DNA from: an uncultured Candidatus Saccharibacteria bacterium
GTDB lineage: Bacteria > Patescibacteria > Saccharimonadia > Saccharimonadales > UBA4665
Assembly (NCBI GenBank): GCA_903925195.1
Contig: CAIYEO010000111.1
Coordinates: forward strand, 1-8,833
Length of the DNA stretch: 8,833 bases
Direction of reading: 5' to 3'
Positions 1-5,308 of this stretch are shown here, one piece after another. Position 1 is the stretch's first letter; the number at the start of each line of letters is the position of its first letter. The notes below the pieces were generated by a model that searched no databases, was not told the origin of the DNA, and saw only the letters and a list, made by a program, of their open reading frames with translations. The position numbers were made by a program, and so were the translations under genes.

Positions 1-1
1 G

Positions 2-79
2 AATAAACAATTTGATATAAAAGCAAATAATGATGATCTGCAACGAGTTTTAGGTTCACTAGATAAAATATCTAGGTAA
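2..79 (+). CDS. C-terminal tail of an unidentified upstream protein (partial)
   Basis: An open frame enters from the left edge and ends at TAA 77-79, giving 25 residues (beginning NKQFDIKANN, ending LDKISR). The tail is hydrophilic and looks like a genuine C-terminus, but it is too short to assign to a family. It does not resemble the end of EF-G, S7 or S12, the usual neighbours upstream of tuf. A run of seven T residues follows at 87-93 without a convincing stem before it, so no terminator is called. The gene lies on the same strand as everything downstream. Confidence is limited because the start and most of the protein lie outside the window. Confidence 0.5.
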   Translation, partial: NKQFDIKANNDDLQRVLGSLDKISR

Positions 80-165
80 ATTGAAATTTTTTTGAAGATG
101 AAAGATTGATAATGTCTCATCAATTGACACAGATACATGATTGGGTAGAGAAAGCAGCCAAAAAA

Positions 166-189
166 ATTGATCTAGAATTCGCTCATTAG
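166..189 (+). repeat. 24-bp direct repeat, copy A
   Basis: This copy matches positions 839-862 at 23 of 24 bases; the one difference is T186 versus C859. The core contains TCTAGAATTCGCTCA. Similarity continues more weakly for about 20 bases beyond it (13 of 21 positions match without gaps at 190-210 versus 863-883). The two copies are in the same orientation, 673 bp apart, and bracket the membrane-protein gene. In the forward frame both copies read IDLEFAH followed by TAG, and the single difference is a synonymous His codon. Confidence 0.75.
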
Positions 190-342
190 GGTACAAAAAT
201 CCGATTATAAGAATAGATGGTCTTCTATATAGTATGATATGTATATGATTCTCACGATGACAGAAGTTGCCAATAAACCAAATATCTTTACTAAAGTGAT
301 TCAATTAATAATGACGAAAAAGTAATTTTTTGACCAGTCTTA

Positions 343-371
343 TTTACTAAACACTTAAAATCACTTATGCT
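343..371 (+). promoter_or_regulatory. Putative promoter of the membrane-protein gene
   Basis: TTTACT (343-348) and TATGCT (366-371) are separated by 17 bp, a plausible sigma-70-type -35/-10 pair. A start seven bases after the -10 box would fall at 378, the A of the gene's ATG, which would give a leaderless mRNA. A weaker alternative pairs TTGACC (330-335) with TTAAAA (355-360) at 19-bp spacing. Prediction is by eye only; AT-rich DNA yields many chance matches. Confidence 0.4.
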
Positions 372-377
372 AAAACA

Positions 378-836
378 ATGGGTTTAAAAAACAACCAAAA
401 AGTTTCTCGTATAGTTGAATTAATATTGATAATTTTAATAATTTTCGTTATTACAGCTATTGGCTATCTTTTATTGAATAAAAATAAATCTAGCTTTTCA
501 GCTGTCAATAAAGAAGTAACATTTAGTGGTACGATTATGAAAGTTTCTAATTGTTCGACTTCTATTGGTGGTTCATCCTGCACATGGCTAGTCGATAATA
601 TCACTGTTGATTGGTATAGTTCCTACTTCCCAGGAGAAATGAATAAATCGGGTAGCATAATAGGTAGTCTAGAAATTGATTCGCCATCGATTGGCCAAGG
701 AATTAATACGGGTAATTCAAGTTCAAGAACTGACTCAACAGATATTGGTAAAAAGGTTAAGGTATATGGGAAGACGATAAGCCCCAATCATGTAACAATA
801 TTTGGTAAACAAAGTTATTATATTAAAGTACTATAA
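378..836 (+). CDS. Small single-pass membrane-anchored exported protein, function unknown
   Basis: The 152-residue protein is not recognised. Residues 1-12 are short and basic (MGLKNNQKVSRI). Residues about 13-33 form one hydrophobic segment rich in Ile and Leu, followed by NKNK, so an N-terminal signal anchor is likely. The remaining roughly 115 residues would face outside the cytoplasm. They are rich in Ser, Gly and Thr and have alternating beta-type stretches (VTFSGTIMKV near 47-56; KKVKVYGKTI near 125-134; SYYIKV at the end) reminiscent of a small OB-like beta barrel, which is inference only. Cys59 and Cys68 bracket a nine-residue loop and could form a disulfide. There is no Shine-Dalgarno sequence before the ATG. 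The ATG is preferred because it places the charged N-terminus directly before the membrane segment. The gene lies between two direct repeats, upstream of tuf and on its strand, with no evident link to translation. Confidence 0.75.
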   Translation: MGLKNNQKVSRIVELILIILIIFVITAIGYLLLNKNKSSFSAVNKEVTFSGTIMKVSNCSTSIGGSSCTWLVDNITVDWYSSYFPGEMNKSGSIIGSLEIDSPSIGQGINTGNSSSRTDSTDIGKKVKVYGKTISPNHVTIFGKQSYYIKVL

Positions 837-838
837 AT

Positions 839-862
839 ATTGATCTAGAATTCGCTCACTAG
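839..862 (+). repeat. 24-bp direct repeat, copy B
   Basis: Second copy of the repeat at 166-189 (23 of 24 identical), starting three bases after the stop codon of the membrane-protein gene. Together the copies frame a 673-bp unit containing that gene, consistent with either an inserted cassette or an old tandem duplication. Confidence 0.75.
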
Positions 863-866
863 TGTC

Positions 867-883
867 TTAGAATCAAATTCTAA
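867..883. repeat. Perfect 7-bp inverted repeat with 3-nt loop
   Basis: TTAGAAT (867-873), loop CAA, ATTCTAA (877-883). It lies about 30 bp after the membrane-protein gene and could cap its transcript. The sequence that follows is CCCGAGCC rather than a T-run, so it is not a standard intrinsic terminator. It could equally be a protein-binding dyad. Confidence 0.4.
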
Positions 884-946
884 CCCGAGCCAAGAACTGT
901 GATAACCTAATTGATCTTTACTGAGAGCTTAATAGCTAAATGACAC

Positions 947-975
947 TTTACAAATAACGACTTATTCTTTATACT
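947..975 (+). promoter_or_regulatory. Putative tuf promoter
   Basis: TTTACA (947-952) and TATACT (970-975) are separated by exactly 17 bp. Each hexamer is one base from the sigma-70 consensus, the best match I see in the window. Transcription would start near 982, leaving a leader of about 78 nt before the tuf ATG at 1060. The position suits the main promoter of the tuf-rpsJ unit. A second, weaker candidate -35 (TTGTAC, 1005-1010) has no convincing -10 partner. Confidence 0.55.
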
Positions 976-987
976 AATCAGGTAACA

Positions 988-1011
988 AGTACATTTTATT
1001 TAATTTGTACT
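988..1011 (+). promoter_or_regulatory. Inverted repeat in the tuf leader
   Basis: AGTACA (988-993) and TGTACT (1006-1011) are perfect complements around a 12-nt AT-rich loop, within the predicted 5' leader. The stem is short, so stability is doubtful. It may be a leader hairpin or an operator-like dyad. Confidence 0.25.
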
Positions 1012-1059
1012 GAATTTATATAAATTATTAATCTATAAATAGCAGGAGTTATAAATAGT

Positions 1060-2244
1060 ATGGCAGAAAATTTTGACAGAAGTAAACCTCATGTAAACGT
1101 CGGCACAATGGGTCACGTTGATCATGGTAAAACAACACTAACAGCAGCAATTACTACAGTACTTTCTAAGAGATTACCAAGTAACATCAATAAGCCAATC
1201 GCTTATGATCAAATTGATAATGCTCCTGAAGAAAAGCAACGTGGTATTACTATCGCTACTTCTCACCAAGAGTATGAAAGCGAAAAAAGACACTATGCTC
1301 ACGTAGACATGCCTGGTCACGCCGACTATATTAAGAACATGATTACTGGTGCTGCTCAAATTGATGGTGCTATCTTAGTTGTATCTGCAGCTGATGGTCC
1401 TATGCCTCAGACTCGTGAACACGTACTGCTTGCTAAGCAAGTTGGTGTTCCTTCAATTCTAGTATTCATGAACAAGATGGATCTTGCTGATCCAGAACTA
1501 ACTGATCTAGTTGAAGAAGAAATTCGTGACCTACTAGCTAAGTACGAATTCGACCGAGATTGTCCTATTATCCGTGGTTCAGCTACTAAAGCTTTAGCTG
1601 GTGACAAGGAAAACGAAGACGCTATTATGGAACTAGTTTCTGCAATGGACAGCTATATCCCTGAACCTAAGCGTGTTTTAGACAAGCCTTTCCTAATGCC
1701 TATTGAGGACGTTTTCTCAATCAAGGGTCGTGGAACTGTTGCAACTGGACGTGTTGAACAAGGTATCGTTAAAGTTAACGAAGAAATTGAAATCGTTGGA
1801 ATCAAAGATACGACTAAGAGCGTTGTAACTGGTGTTGAAATGTTTAAAAAGAATCTAGATCAAGGACAAGCTGGCGATAACGTTGGTATCCTACTTCGTG
1901 GTGTTGAGCGAGACAACATTGAAAGAGGACAAGTTCTTGCTAAACCTGGTTCAATTACTCCTCATACTGAATTTGATTCAGAAGTATATATTCTTACTAA
2001 AGAAGAAGGCGGCCGACATACTCCTTTCTTCAAGGGATATAAGCCACAGTTTTACCTACGAACTACTGATGTTACTGGTGAAGTTGAACTTCCTGCTGAC
2101 AAAGAAATGGTTATGCCTGGTGATACTATTACCTTTAAAGTAAAATTACTAGCTCCAATCGCTATGGAACAAGGTTTACGCTTCGCTATTCGTGAAGGTG
2201 GACGAACTGTTGGTGCAGGTGTTGTAACAAAGATTGTTAAATAA
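1060..2244 (+). CDS. tuf: Translation elongation factor EF-Tu
   Basis: The 394-residue protein is a full-length EF-Tu, the GTPase that carries aminoacyl-tRNA to the ribosomal A site in the cytoplasm. The G domain shows G1 GHVDHGKT (18-25), switch I RGITI (61-65), G3 DMPGH (83-87) with the catalytic His87, G4 NKMD (138-141) and a G5 region GSATKAL (173-179), where the usual SAL reads SAT. Domains 2 and 3 follow, with [11 protein letters not shown] (223-233), [24 protein letters not shown] (317-340) and the C-terminal [17 protein letters not shown] (1044-1048) lies 11 nt before the ATG, and the N-terminus fits the family. It heads a unit with rpsJ 30 bp downstream and has its own promoter. fusA, rpsL and rpsG are not directly upstream, so the classical str cluster is broken here. 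Domain order, length and motifs leave no real alternative. Confidence 0.99.
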   Translation: MAENFDRSKPHVNVGTMGHVDHGKTTLTAAITTVLSKRLPSNINKPIAYDQIDNAPEEKQRGITIATSHQEYESEKRHYAHVDMPGHADYIKNMITGAAQIDGAILVVSAADGPMPQTREHVLLAKQVGVPSILVFMNKMDLADPELTDLVEEEIRDLLAKYEFDRDCPIIRGSATKALAGDKENEDAIMELVSAMDSYIPEPKRVLDKPFLMPIEDVFSIKGRGTVATGRVEQGIVKVNEEIEIVGIKDTTKSVVTGVEMFKKNLDQGQAGDNVGILLRGVERDNIERGQVLAKPGSITPHTEFDSEVYILTKEEGGRHTPFFKGYKPQFYLRTTDVTGEVELPADKEMVMPGDTITFKVKLLAPIAMEQGLRFAIREGGRTVGAGVVTKIVK

Positions 2245-2274
2245 GGAATCTAAACTTAGATAAACTAATTTATT
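2243..2274 (+). promoter_or_regulatory. Displaced Shine-Dalgarno and hairpin before rpsJ
   Basis: The only purine-rich site before rpsJ is AAGGAA (2243-2248), overlapping the tuf stop codon and 26 nt from the ATG at 2275. Between them lies a perfect inverted repeat, ATCTAA (2248-2253) and TTAGAT (2256-2261). A five-pair stem (2248-2252 with 2257-2261) around a four-base loop would bring the Shine-Dalgarno to roughly 14 nt from the start. The bases next to the ATG (AAACTAATTTATT) hold no ribosome-binding site. Whether the hairpin forms is inference. Confidence 0.35.
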
Positions 2275-2610
2275 ATGGCTGATACAACAACTAAGAAACC
2301 TGAAGTTAAGCAAAGAATTCGTATTCGTTTAAAGGCTTATGATCATAAAGTAATTGATCAAGCTGCAAAACAAATCATAGATACTGCTCTTAGAACTGGT
2401 GCAACGCTGGCTGGACCTATTCCATTGCCTACCGAACGCAACTCTTTTACTGTCATTAAGAGTCCTCACGTCTACAAAAAAGGACGTGAGCAATTCGAGA
2501 TGCGAATTCATAAACGTTTAATAGACGTCTATGATCCTACCGCTAAGACTATTGATTCACTCACAAACCTAAGCTTACCAGCTGGTTGTGACGTTGAAAT
2601 CAAAATGTAG
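2275..2610 (+). CDS. rpsJ: 30S ribosomal protein S10
   Basis: The 111-residue protein carries S10 hallmarks: [22 protein letters not shown] (13-34), the [41 protein letters not shown] block (about 47-87) and the closing [12 protein letters not shown]10 sits in the 30S head and in other bacteria also joins NusB in transcription antitermination. It is slightly longer than the E. coli protein because of about nine extra N-terminal residues before QRIRIR. The ATG is the only start that keeps the conserved block and lies clear of tuf. It lacks a normally spaced Shine-Dalgarno, unlike its neighbours, so initiation may depend on coupling to tuf. In E. coli S10 opens one long operon; here a 215-bp gap follows it, so tuf-rpsJ may be a separate transcription unit. 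Confidence 0.98.
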   Translation: MADTTTKKPEVKQRIRIRLKAYDHKVIDQAAKQIIDTALRTGATLAGPIPLPTERNSFTVIKSPHVYKKGREQFEMRIHKRLIDVYDPTAKTIDSLTNLSLPAGCDVEIKM

Positions 2611-2652
2611 TCTGTCAGATTATAGAGGTAGAATTTACAACATATTGACAGA
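2611..2652 (+). repeat. 7-bp inverted repeat directly after rpsJ
   Basis: TCTGTCA (2611-2617) begins on the base after the rpsJ stop and is complementary to TGACAGA (2646-2652), with a 28-nt intervening loop. The second arm overlaps the TTGACA promoter-like box, so RNA pairing and promoter function cannot be separated by eye. Confidence 0.35.
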
Positions 2653-2674
2653 TGATAGGGTAACCTGTTACTCT
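2645..2674 (+). promoter_or_regulatory. Putative promoter for the rplC operon
   Basis: A consensus -35 TTGACA (2645-2650) is followed after 18 bp by TACTCT (2669-2674). The bases TGT just before it provide the TGn of an extended -10. The -10 hexamer itself is poor. A start near 2681 would give a leader of about 145 nt before rplC. A weaker alternative is TTAGTT (2699-2704) with TTATAT (2722-2727) at 17-bp spacing. Confidence 0.3.
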
Positions 2675-2690
2675 ATTATGGTATTTATTT
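2652..2690 (+). terminator. Possible terminator or attenuator after tuf-rpsJ
   Basis: A stem of 12 pairs, including two G-U pairs, joins 2652-2663 to 2668-2679 around a CCTG loop. GGTATTTATTT (2680-2690) follows directly, which is T-rich but not a pure T-run. Position and shape fit an intrinsic terminator that stops part of the transcription from tuf-rpsJ, or an attenuator read from an upstream promoter. The stem is AU-rich, so efficiency is uncertain. Confidence 0.4.
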
Positions 2691-2714
2691 AAAAATACTT
2701 AGTTTTTAGATAGG

Positions 2715-2736
2715 TCTTAACTTATATAAGATAAGA
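2715..2736. promoter_or_regulatory. 22-bp imperfect palindrome upstream of rplC
   Basis: Positions 2715-2736 form a dyad centred on CTTATATAAG (2721-2730), with one mismatched pair (2720/2731). As RNA it could fold into a nine-position stem with an ATAT loop. As DNA it has the size and symmetry of a dimeric repressor operator. AT-rich sequence makes some such dyads expected by chance. Confidence 0.3.
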
Positions 2737-2762
2737 AACCACTACCAACTAAGAATTTTTAT

Positions 2763-2790
2763 TTTCTGGTTATTTGCGAGAAACCAGAAA
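2763..2790 (+). promoter_or_regulatory. Leader hairpin just upstream of rplC
   Basis: TTTCTGGTT (2763-2771) and AACCAGAAA (2782-2790) form a perfect 9-bp stem with a 10-nt loop, ATTTGCGAGA. It ends 35 nt before the rplC ATG and 21 nt before its Shine-Dalgarno. Flanking TTTT and AAAA tracts could lengthen the stem. It is the most GC-containing hairpin of the gap and a candidate binding site for an autoregulatory ribosomal protein. No ligand can be named from sequence. Confidence 0.4.
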
Positions 2791-2825
2791 CAAAATTTCA
2801 ATAACAATAATAAGGATAGCTTACA

Positions 2826-3437
2826 ATGAAGTCATTGATTACACGTAAGATAGGTATGACAAGCACTATTAATAAAGATGGTGTTGTTGAAGCTATAACT
2901 TTATTAGCTGTTAACGATAATGTTGTTACACAAATAAAAAATAATGAAATTGATGGATATACTGCTGTACAAGTTGGTTTTGAAAGCAGTAAAAAAATAC
3001 ATAAAGCTCAAATTGGACATTCCAGTAAGGCTAAAGTAACTCCTAGACATTTCCGAGAAGTCCGCATTAAAGATGATTCTGAACTGCCAGCTATTGGTGA
3101 CAATATTGGTGTTGACTCATTTGAAATCGGTGACAATATCGATGCTACAGGAATTAGCAAAGGAAAAGGTTGGGCAGGAACTATTAAGCGTCATAACTTC
3201 CATCGTCAGCGAAAAACTCACGGTGGTAACGGTAACACTAGAAAACCTGGTTCAATTGGTTCAATGTATCCTCAGCACGTATTTAAAGGCAAGAAGATGG
3301 CCGGACAAATGGGTAATGTTAGAAAAACTGTTAAAAACCTAAGAGTAGCGTTAATTAATAAGGATCTTAATGTTATTGGTGTATCAGGGGCTGTACCAGG
3401 ACCTCGAAAAGGCATCGTAATCATTAAGGGAGCATAA
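2826..3437 (+). CDS. rplC: 50S ribosomal protein L3
   Basis: The 203-residue protein is L3, an early-assembly large-subunit protein that binds near the 3' end of 23S rRNA and extends a loop toward the peptidyl-transferase centre. Visible signatures are ITRKIGMTSTINKDG (5-19), TGISKGKGWAGTIKRHNF (108-125), the THGGNGNTRKPGSIGS loop (131-146) and KGKKMAGQMGN (154-164). Gln161 in the GQMGN motif corresponds to the glutamine methylated by PrmB in E. coli. AAGGAT (2812-2817) lies 8 nt before the ATG. The gene opens the compact part of the cluster after the structured gap, so it probably begins a separately controlled transcript. Its stop codon lies 4 nt before rplD, whose Shine-Dalgarno sits inside the end of rplC. 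Confidence 0.99.
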   Translation: MKSLITRKIGMTSTINKDGVVEAITLLAVNDNVVTQIKNNEIDGYTAVQVGFESSKKIHKAQIGHSSKAKVTPRHFREVRIKDDSELPAIGDNIGVDSFEIGDNIDATGISKGKGWAGTIKRHNFHRQRKTHGGNGNTRKPGSIGSMYPQHVFKGKKMAGQMGNVRKTVKNLRVALINKDLNVIGVSGAVPGPRKGIVIIKGA

Positions 3438-3441
3438 CATC

Positions 3442-4080
3442 ATGGCAGTAACTTCTTATACATCTACCGGTACAAAATCTACATCTACAGTTAAGTTAGA
3501 TAAGTATGTATTTGACGTTACACCTGAAAACTTCGAAGTACTAAAAACTTCATATCTTTCATACCTAGCTAATGGTCGCCCCAACCTAGCCGTAACTAAG
3601 ACTCGTGGTGAAGTCCGTGGTGGTGGTAAGAAGCCTTGGAGACAAAAAGGTACTGGACGAGCAAGATTCGGTTCTAGTCGTGTTCCTATCTGGCGTGGTG
3701 GTGGTATAACCTTCGGCCCAACTGGTGAAGAAAACTATAAGATTAAAATGCCATTAAAAGCTAAAAGACTTGCTATTCGCCAAGCCTTATCTATGGCTAT
3801 AAACGAAAACAAGATTGTAATAATAGAAGACATTAAATTAAAAACTCCTAAAACTTCTGAGATTTCAAACTTGCTTTCAAAGATGAAGCTAACTGGTAGA
3901 ATTTTAATGGTCACTGATAACAAGACTGATGATTTAGTACGAGCAACTTCTAATCTATCAATGGTTAAGTTGATTCAATCAAACTACCTAAATACTTATG
4001 ATGTAGTTAATGCAGATTTTCTTCTAATAACAAGTGCTGGTATCGATGGAATTACTAAATGGCTTGGAGAGGCAAAGTAA
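3442..4080 (+). CDS. rplD: 50S ribosomal protein L4
   Basis: The 212-residue protein is L4, which lines the upper peptide exit tunnel through an extended loop. That loop is the clear signature TRGEVRGGGKKPWRQKGTGRARFGSSRVPIWRGGG (54-88). A globular domain follows, with LAIRQALS (110-117) and a beta-rich C-terminus typical of the family. AGGGAG (3427-3432) lies 9 nt before the ATG, and four bases separate it from rplC. In E. coli L4 represses its own operon by binding the S10 leader. Here the only large structured leader is ahead of rplC rather than rpsJ, so any L4 autoregulation would most likely act there; this is inference. The first roughly 18 residues are Thr/Ser-rich and poorly conserved. 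Confidence 0.99.
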   Translation: MAVTSYTSTGTKSTSTVKLDKYVFDVTPENFEVLKTSYLSYLANGRPNLAVTKTRGEVRGGGKKPWRQKGTGRARFGSSRVPIWRGGGITFGPTGEENYKIKMPLKAKRLAIRQALSMAINENKIVIIEDIKLKTPKTSEISNLLSKMKLTGRILMVTDNKTDDLVRATSNLSMVKLIQSNYLNTYDVVNADFLLITSAGIDGITKWLGEAK

Positions 4081-4448
4081 TGGCTGACATTTTTAAAACC
4101 ACTACTCTTATTCCTGTATTAAGCGAAAAGTCATACCAATTGTCTCAACAAAGAAACAGATTTGTTTTCAAGGTTCCTCTAAGTGTTAATCGAAATACTG
4201 TAGCATCTGCTGTTGAATCACAATTTGGTGTTAACGTCGTTACTGTAAATATTACCCGCGTTAAAGGAAAAGCAAAGTCTACAAATAGAAAAGGTGGACG
4301 ACCTATCGCTGGTAAGACTAATGAATATAAAAAAGCATATGTCCTATTAGCTGAAGGTCAGTCAATTCCTATCTTCCAAGTTGAAGACGACAAGGCTAAG
4401 GCTGATGCTAAAGCTCAGGCTAAGGCTAAAAAAAGAGGTAGCAAGTAA
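4080..4448 (+). CDS. rplW: 50S ribosomal protein L23
   Basis: The 122-residue protein is L23, located at the tunnel exit, where in other bacteria it docks trigger factor and the signal recognition particle. Signatures are LIPVLSEKS (10-18), the core FVFKVPLSVNRNTVASAVESQFGVNVVTVN (28-57) and KGKAKSTNRKGGRPIAGKTNEYKKAYVLLAEGQSI (62-96). The ATG at 4080 is chosen because it forms a TAATG junction with rplD and follows GGAGAGG (4066-4072) at 7 nt. An in-frame ATG at 4059 would overlap rplD by 22 bases, lacks a Shine-Dalgarno and adds only MAWRGKV. Residues about 103-122 form an Ala/Lys/Asp low-complexity tail (KAKADAKAQAKAKKRGSK) beyond the usual end of L23. Confidence 0.98.
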   Translation: MADIFKTTTLIPVLSEKSYQLSQQRNRFVFKVPLSVNRNTVASAVESQFGVNVVTVNITRVKGKAKSTNRKGGRPIAGKTNEYKKAYVLLAEGQSIPIFQVEDDKAKADAKAQAKAKKRGSK

Positions 4449-5305
4449 TGGCTATTAAACTTTATAAACCAACTACACCAGCTCGTCGTGGAATGACTAG
4501 CCAGGATTTTGATGACATTACTACTAAGAAACCATTAAAATCTCTACTAGCAGTTAAGATTAGAGGCAGCGGTAGAAACAACCAAGGACGAATTACTGTA
4601 CGTCATAAAGGTGGTGGAGCTAAAAAGTTCTATCGAATAATGAACTATAGAATGTCACCTGGAACAATTTCAACTATTGAACAAATTGAATATGATCCAA
4701 ACCGATCAGCTCGTATCGCTCGTATTAAAGATCAACATGGTAAGTATCACTATATAACTGCTGCTCAAGGTATGCGTGTAGGTCAAACTATAACATCTGG
4801 TGATGACGCGCCTATTGAAACTGGAAATCAGTTAAGTCTAAAAGTCATACCAACTGGATCAACTATTTACGAAATAGAAATGACACCAGGATCTGGAGCT
4901 AAGATGGTTCGTAGCGCTGGAAATAGCGCTCAGCTTCTAGCTAAAGACGGTGACTATGCACAAGTTCGACTACCTAGTGGTGAAATTAGATTAGTACACT
5001 TAACTTGCAAAGCTCGTATTGGTGGAGTTGGAAATGCTAAGCACCAGAACATTAAGATCGGTAGTGCTGGTCGAAACCGAAGACGTGGTATTCGTCCTTC
5101 AGTAAGAGGTGTTGTTATGAACGCTGTTGATCACCCACATGGTGGTGGTGATGGTGGACGTCACGGTATCGGTGGTGGTAATGGTCATGGATCATCACCT
5201 AAGACTCCATGGGGTCAAAAAACTCTAGGATTCAAGACTAGACGCCGTAAAGGTACAAATCAATTTATAGTAAAATCACGTCACCAAGCAAAGCGGAGGA
5301 AATAA
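4448..5305 (+). CDS. rplB: 50S ribosomal protein L2
   Basis: The 285-residue protein is L2, a core large-subunit protein needed for subunit joining and placed near the peptidyl-transferase centre. It shows the N-terminal LYKPTTPARRG, the OB-fold region SGRNNQGRITVRHKGGGAKKFYR (41-63), the SH3-like part GSGAKMVRSAGNSAQLLAKDG (148-168), and the C-terminal RPSVRGVVMNAVDHPHGGGDG (216-236). His229 in DHPHGGG falls at the same number as the functionally important E. coli His229. GAGG (4435-4438) precedes the ATG by 9 nt, and the gene shares one base with rplW. A basic C-terminus (KSRHQAKRRK) is typical. It is slightly longer than the E. coli protein, with no truncation or frameshift. Confidence 0.99.
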   Translation: MAIKLYKPTTPARRGMTSQDFDDITTKKPLKSLLAVKIRGSGRNNQGRITVRHKGGGAKKFYRIMNYRMSPGTISTIEQIEYDPNRSARIARIKDQHGKYHYITAAQGMRVGQTITSGDDAPIETGNQLSLKVIPTGSTIYEIEMTPGSGAKMVRSAGNSAQLLAKDGDYAQVRLPSGEIRLVHLTCKARIGGVGNAKHQNIKIGSAGRNRRRGIRPSVRGVVMNAVDHPHGGGDGGRHGIGGGNGHGSSPKTPWGQKTLGFKTRRRKGTNQFIVKSRHQAKRRK

Positions 5306-5308
5306 GAT

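Larger units (their letters stand above)
80..377. other. Non-coding stretch before the membrane-protein gene
   Basis: No convincing gene is present. It contains ORFs of 25 codons (112-189) and 28 codons (239-325) with no good ribosome-binding site and no recognisable product. An antisense frame over 59-304 would need a TTG start and has no supporting features. The first copy of a direct repeat (166-189) and the promoter-like element of the next gene (343-371) lie here. The stretch could be the remains of a decayed gene, but nothing identifies one. Confidence 0.5.
2611..2825 (+). other. Structured gap between rpsJ and rplC
   Basis: This is the only sizeable gap inside the ribosomal-protein cluster. 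No gene is visible. It carries five inverted repeats in series: 2611-2617 with 2646-2652, 2652-2663 with 2668-2679, 2681-2686 with 2693-2698, 2715-2723 with 2728-2736, and 2763-2771 with 2782-2790. A promoter-like TTGACA (2645-2650) is also present. The region probably ends the tuf-rpsJ transcript and starts or attenuates the rplC transcript. Confidence 0.55.

Noticed and set aside
80..94. T-run as terminator of the upstream gene
   Set aside because: Seven T residues follow the gene but no stable stem precedes them.
112..189. Small forward ORF of 25 codons ending in IDLEFAH at the first repeat
   Set aside because: No clear Shine-Dalgarno and no recognised product. The shared tail with copy B is noted under the repeat finding, but there is no full second copy of the peptide.
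59..304. Antisense open frame of 81 codons
   Set aside because: It needs a TTG start, has no ribosome-binding site or recognisable motif, and overlaps the end of the upstream gene. A chance frame in AT-rich DNA is more likely.
239..325. Small forward ORF of 28 codons
   Set aside because: No ribosome-binding site, no motif, and length expected by chance.
2234..2262. Promoter-like TTGTTA / TAGATA pair in the tuf-rpsJ spacer
   Set aside because: The -10 match is poor and overlaps the hairpin. A start just before the rpsJ ATG would explain the missing Shine-Dalgarno, but the evidence is too weak to call.
4059..4079. Upstream in-frame ATG for rplW adding seven residues
   Set aside because: It lacks a Shine-Dalgarno and overlaps rplD by 22 bases. 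The ATG at 4080 has GGAGAGG at good spacing, the recurrent TAATG junction and a family-like N-terminus.
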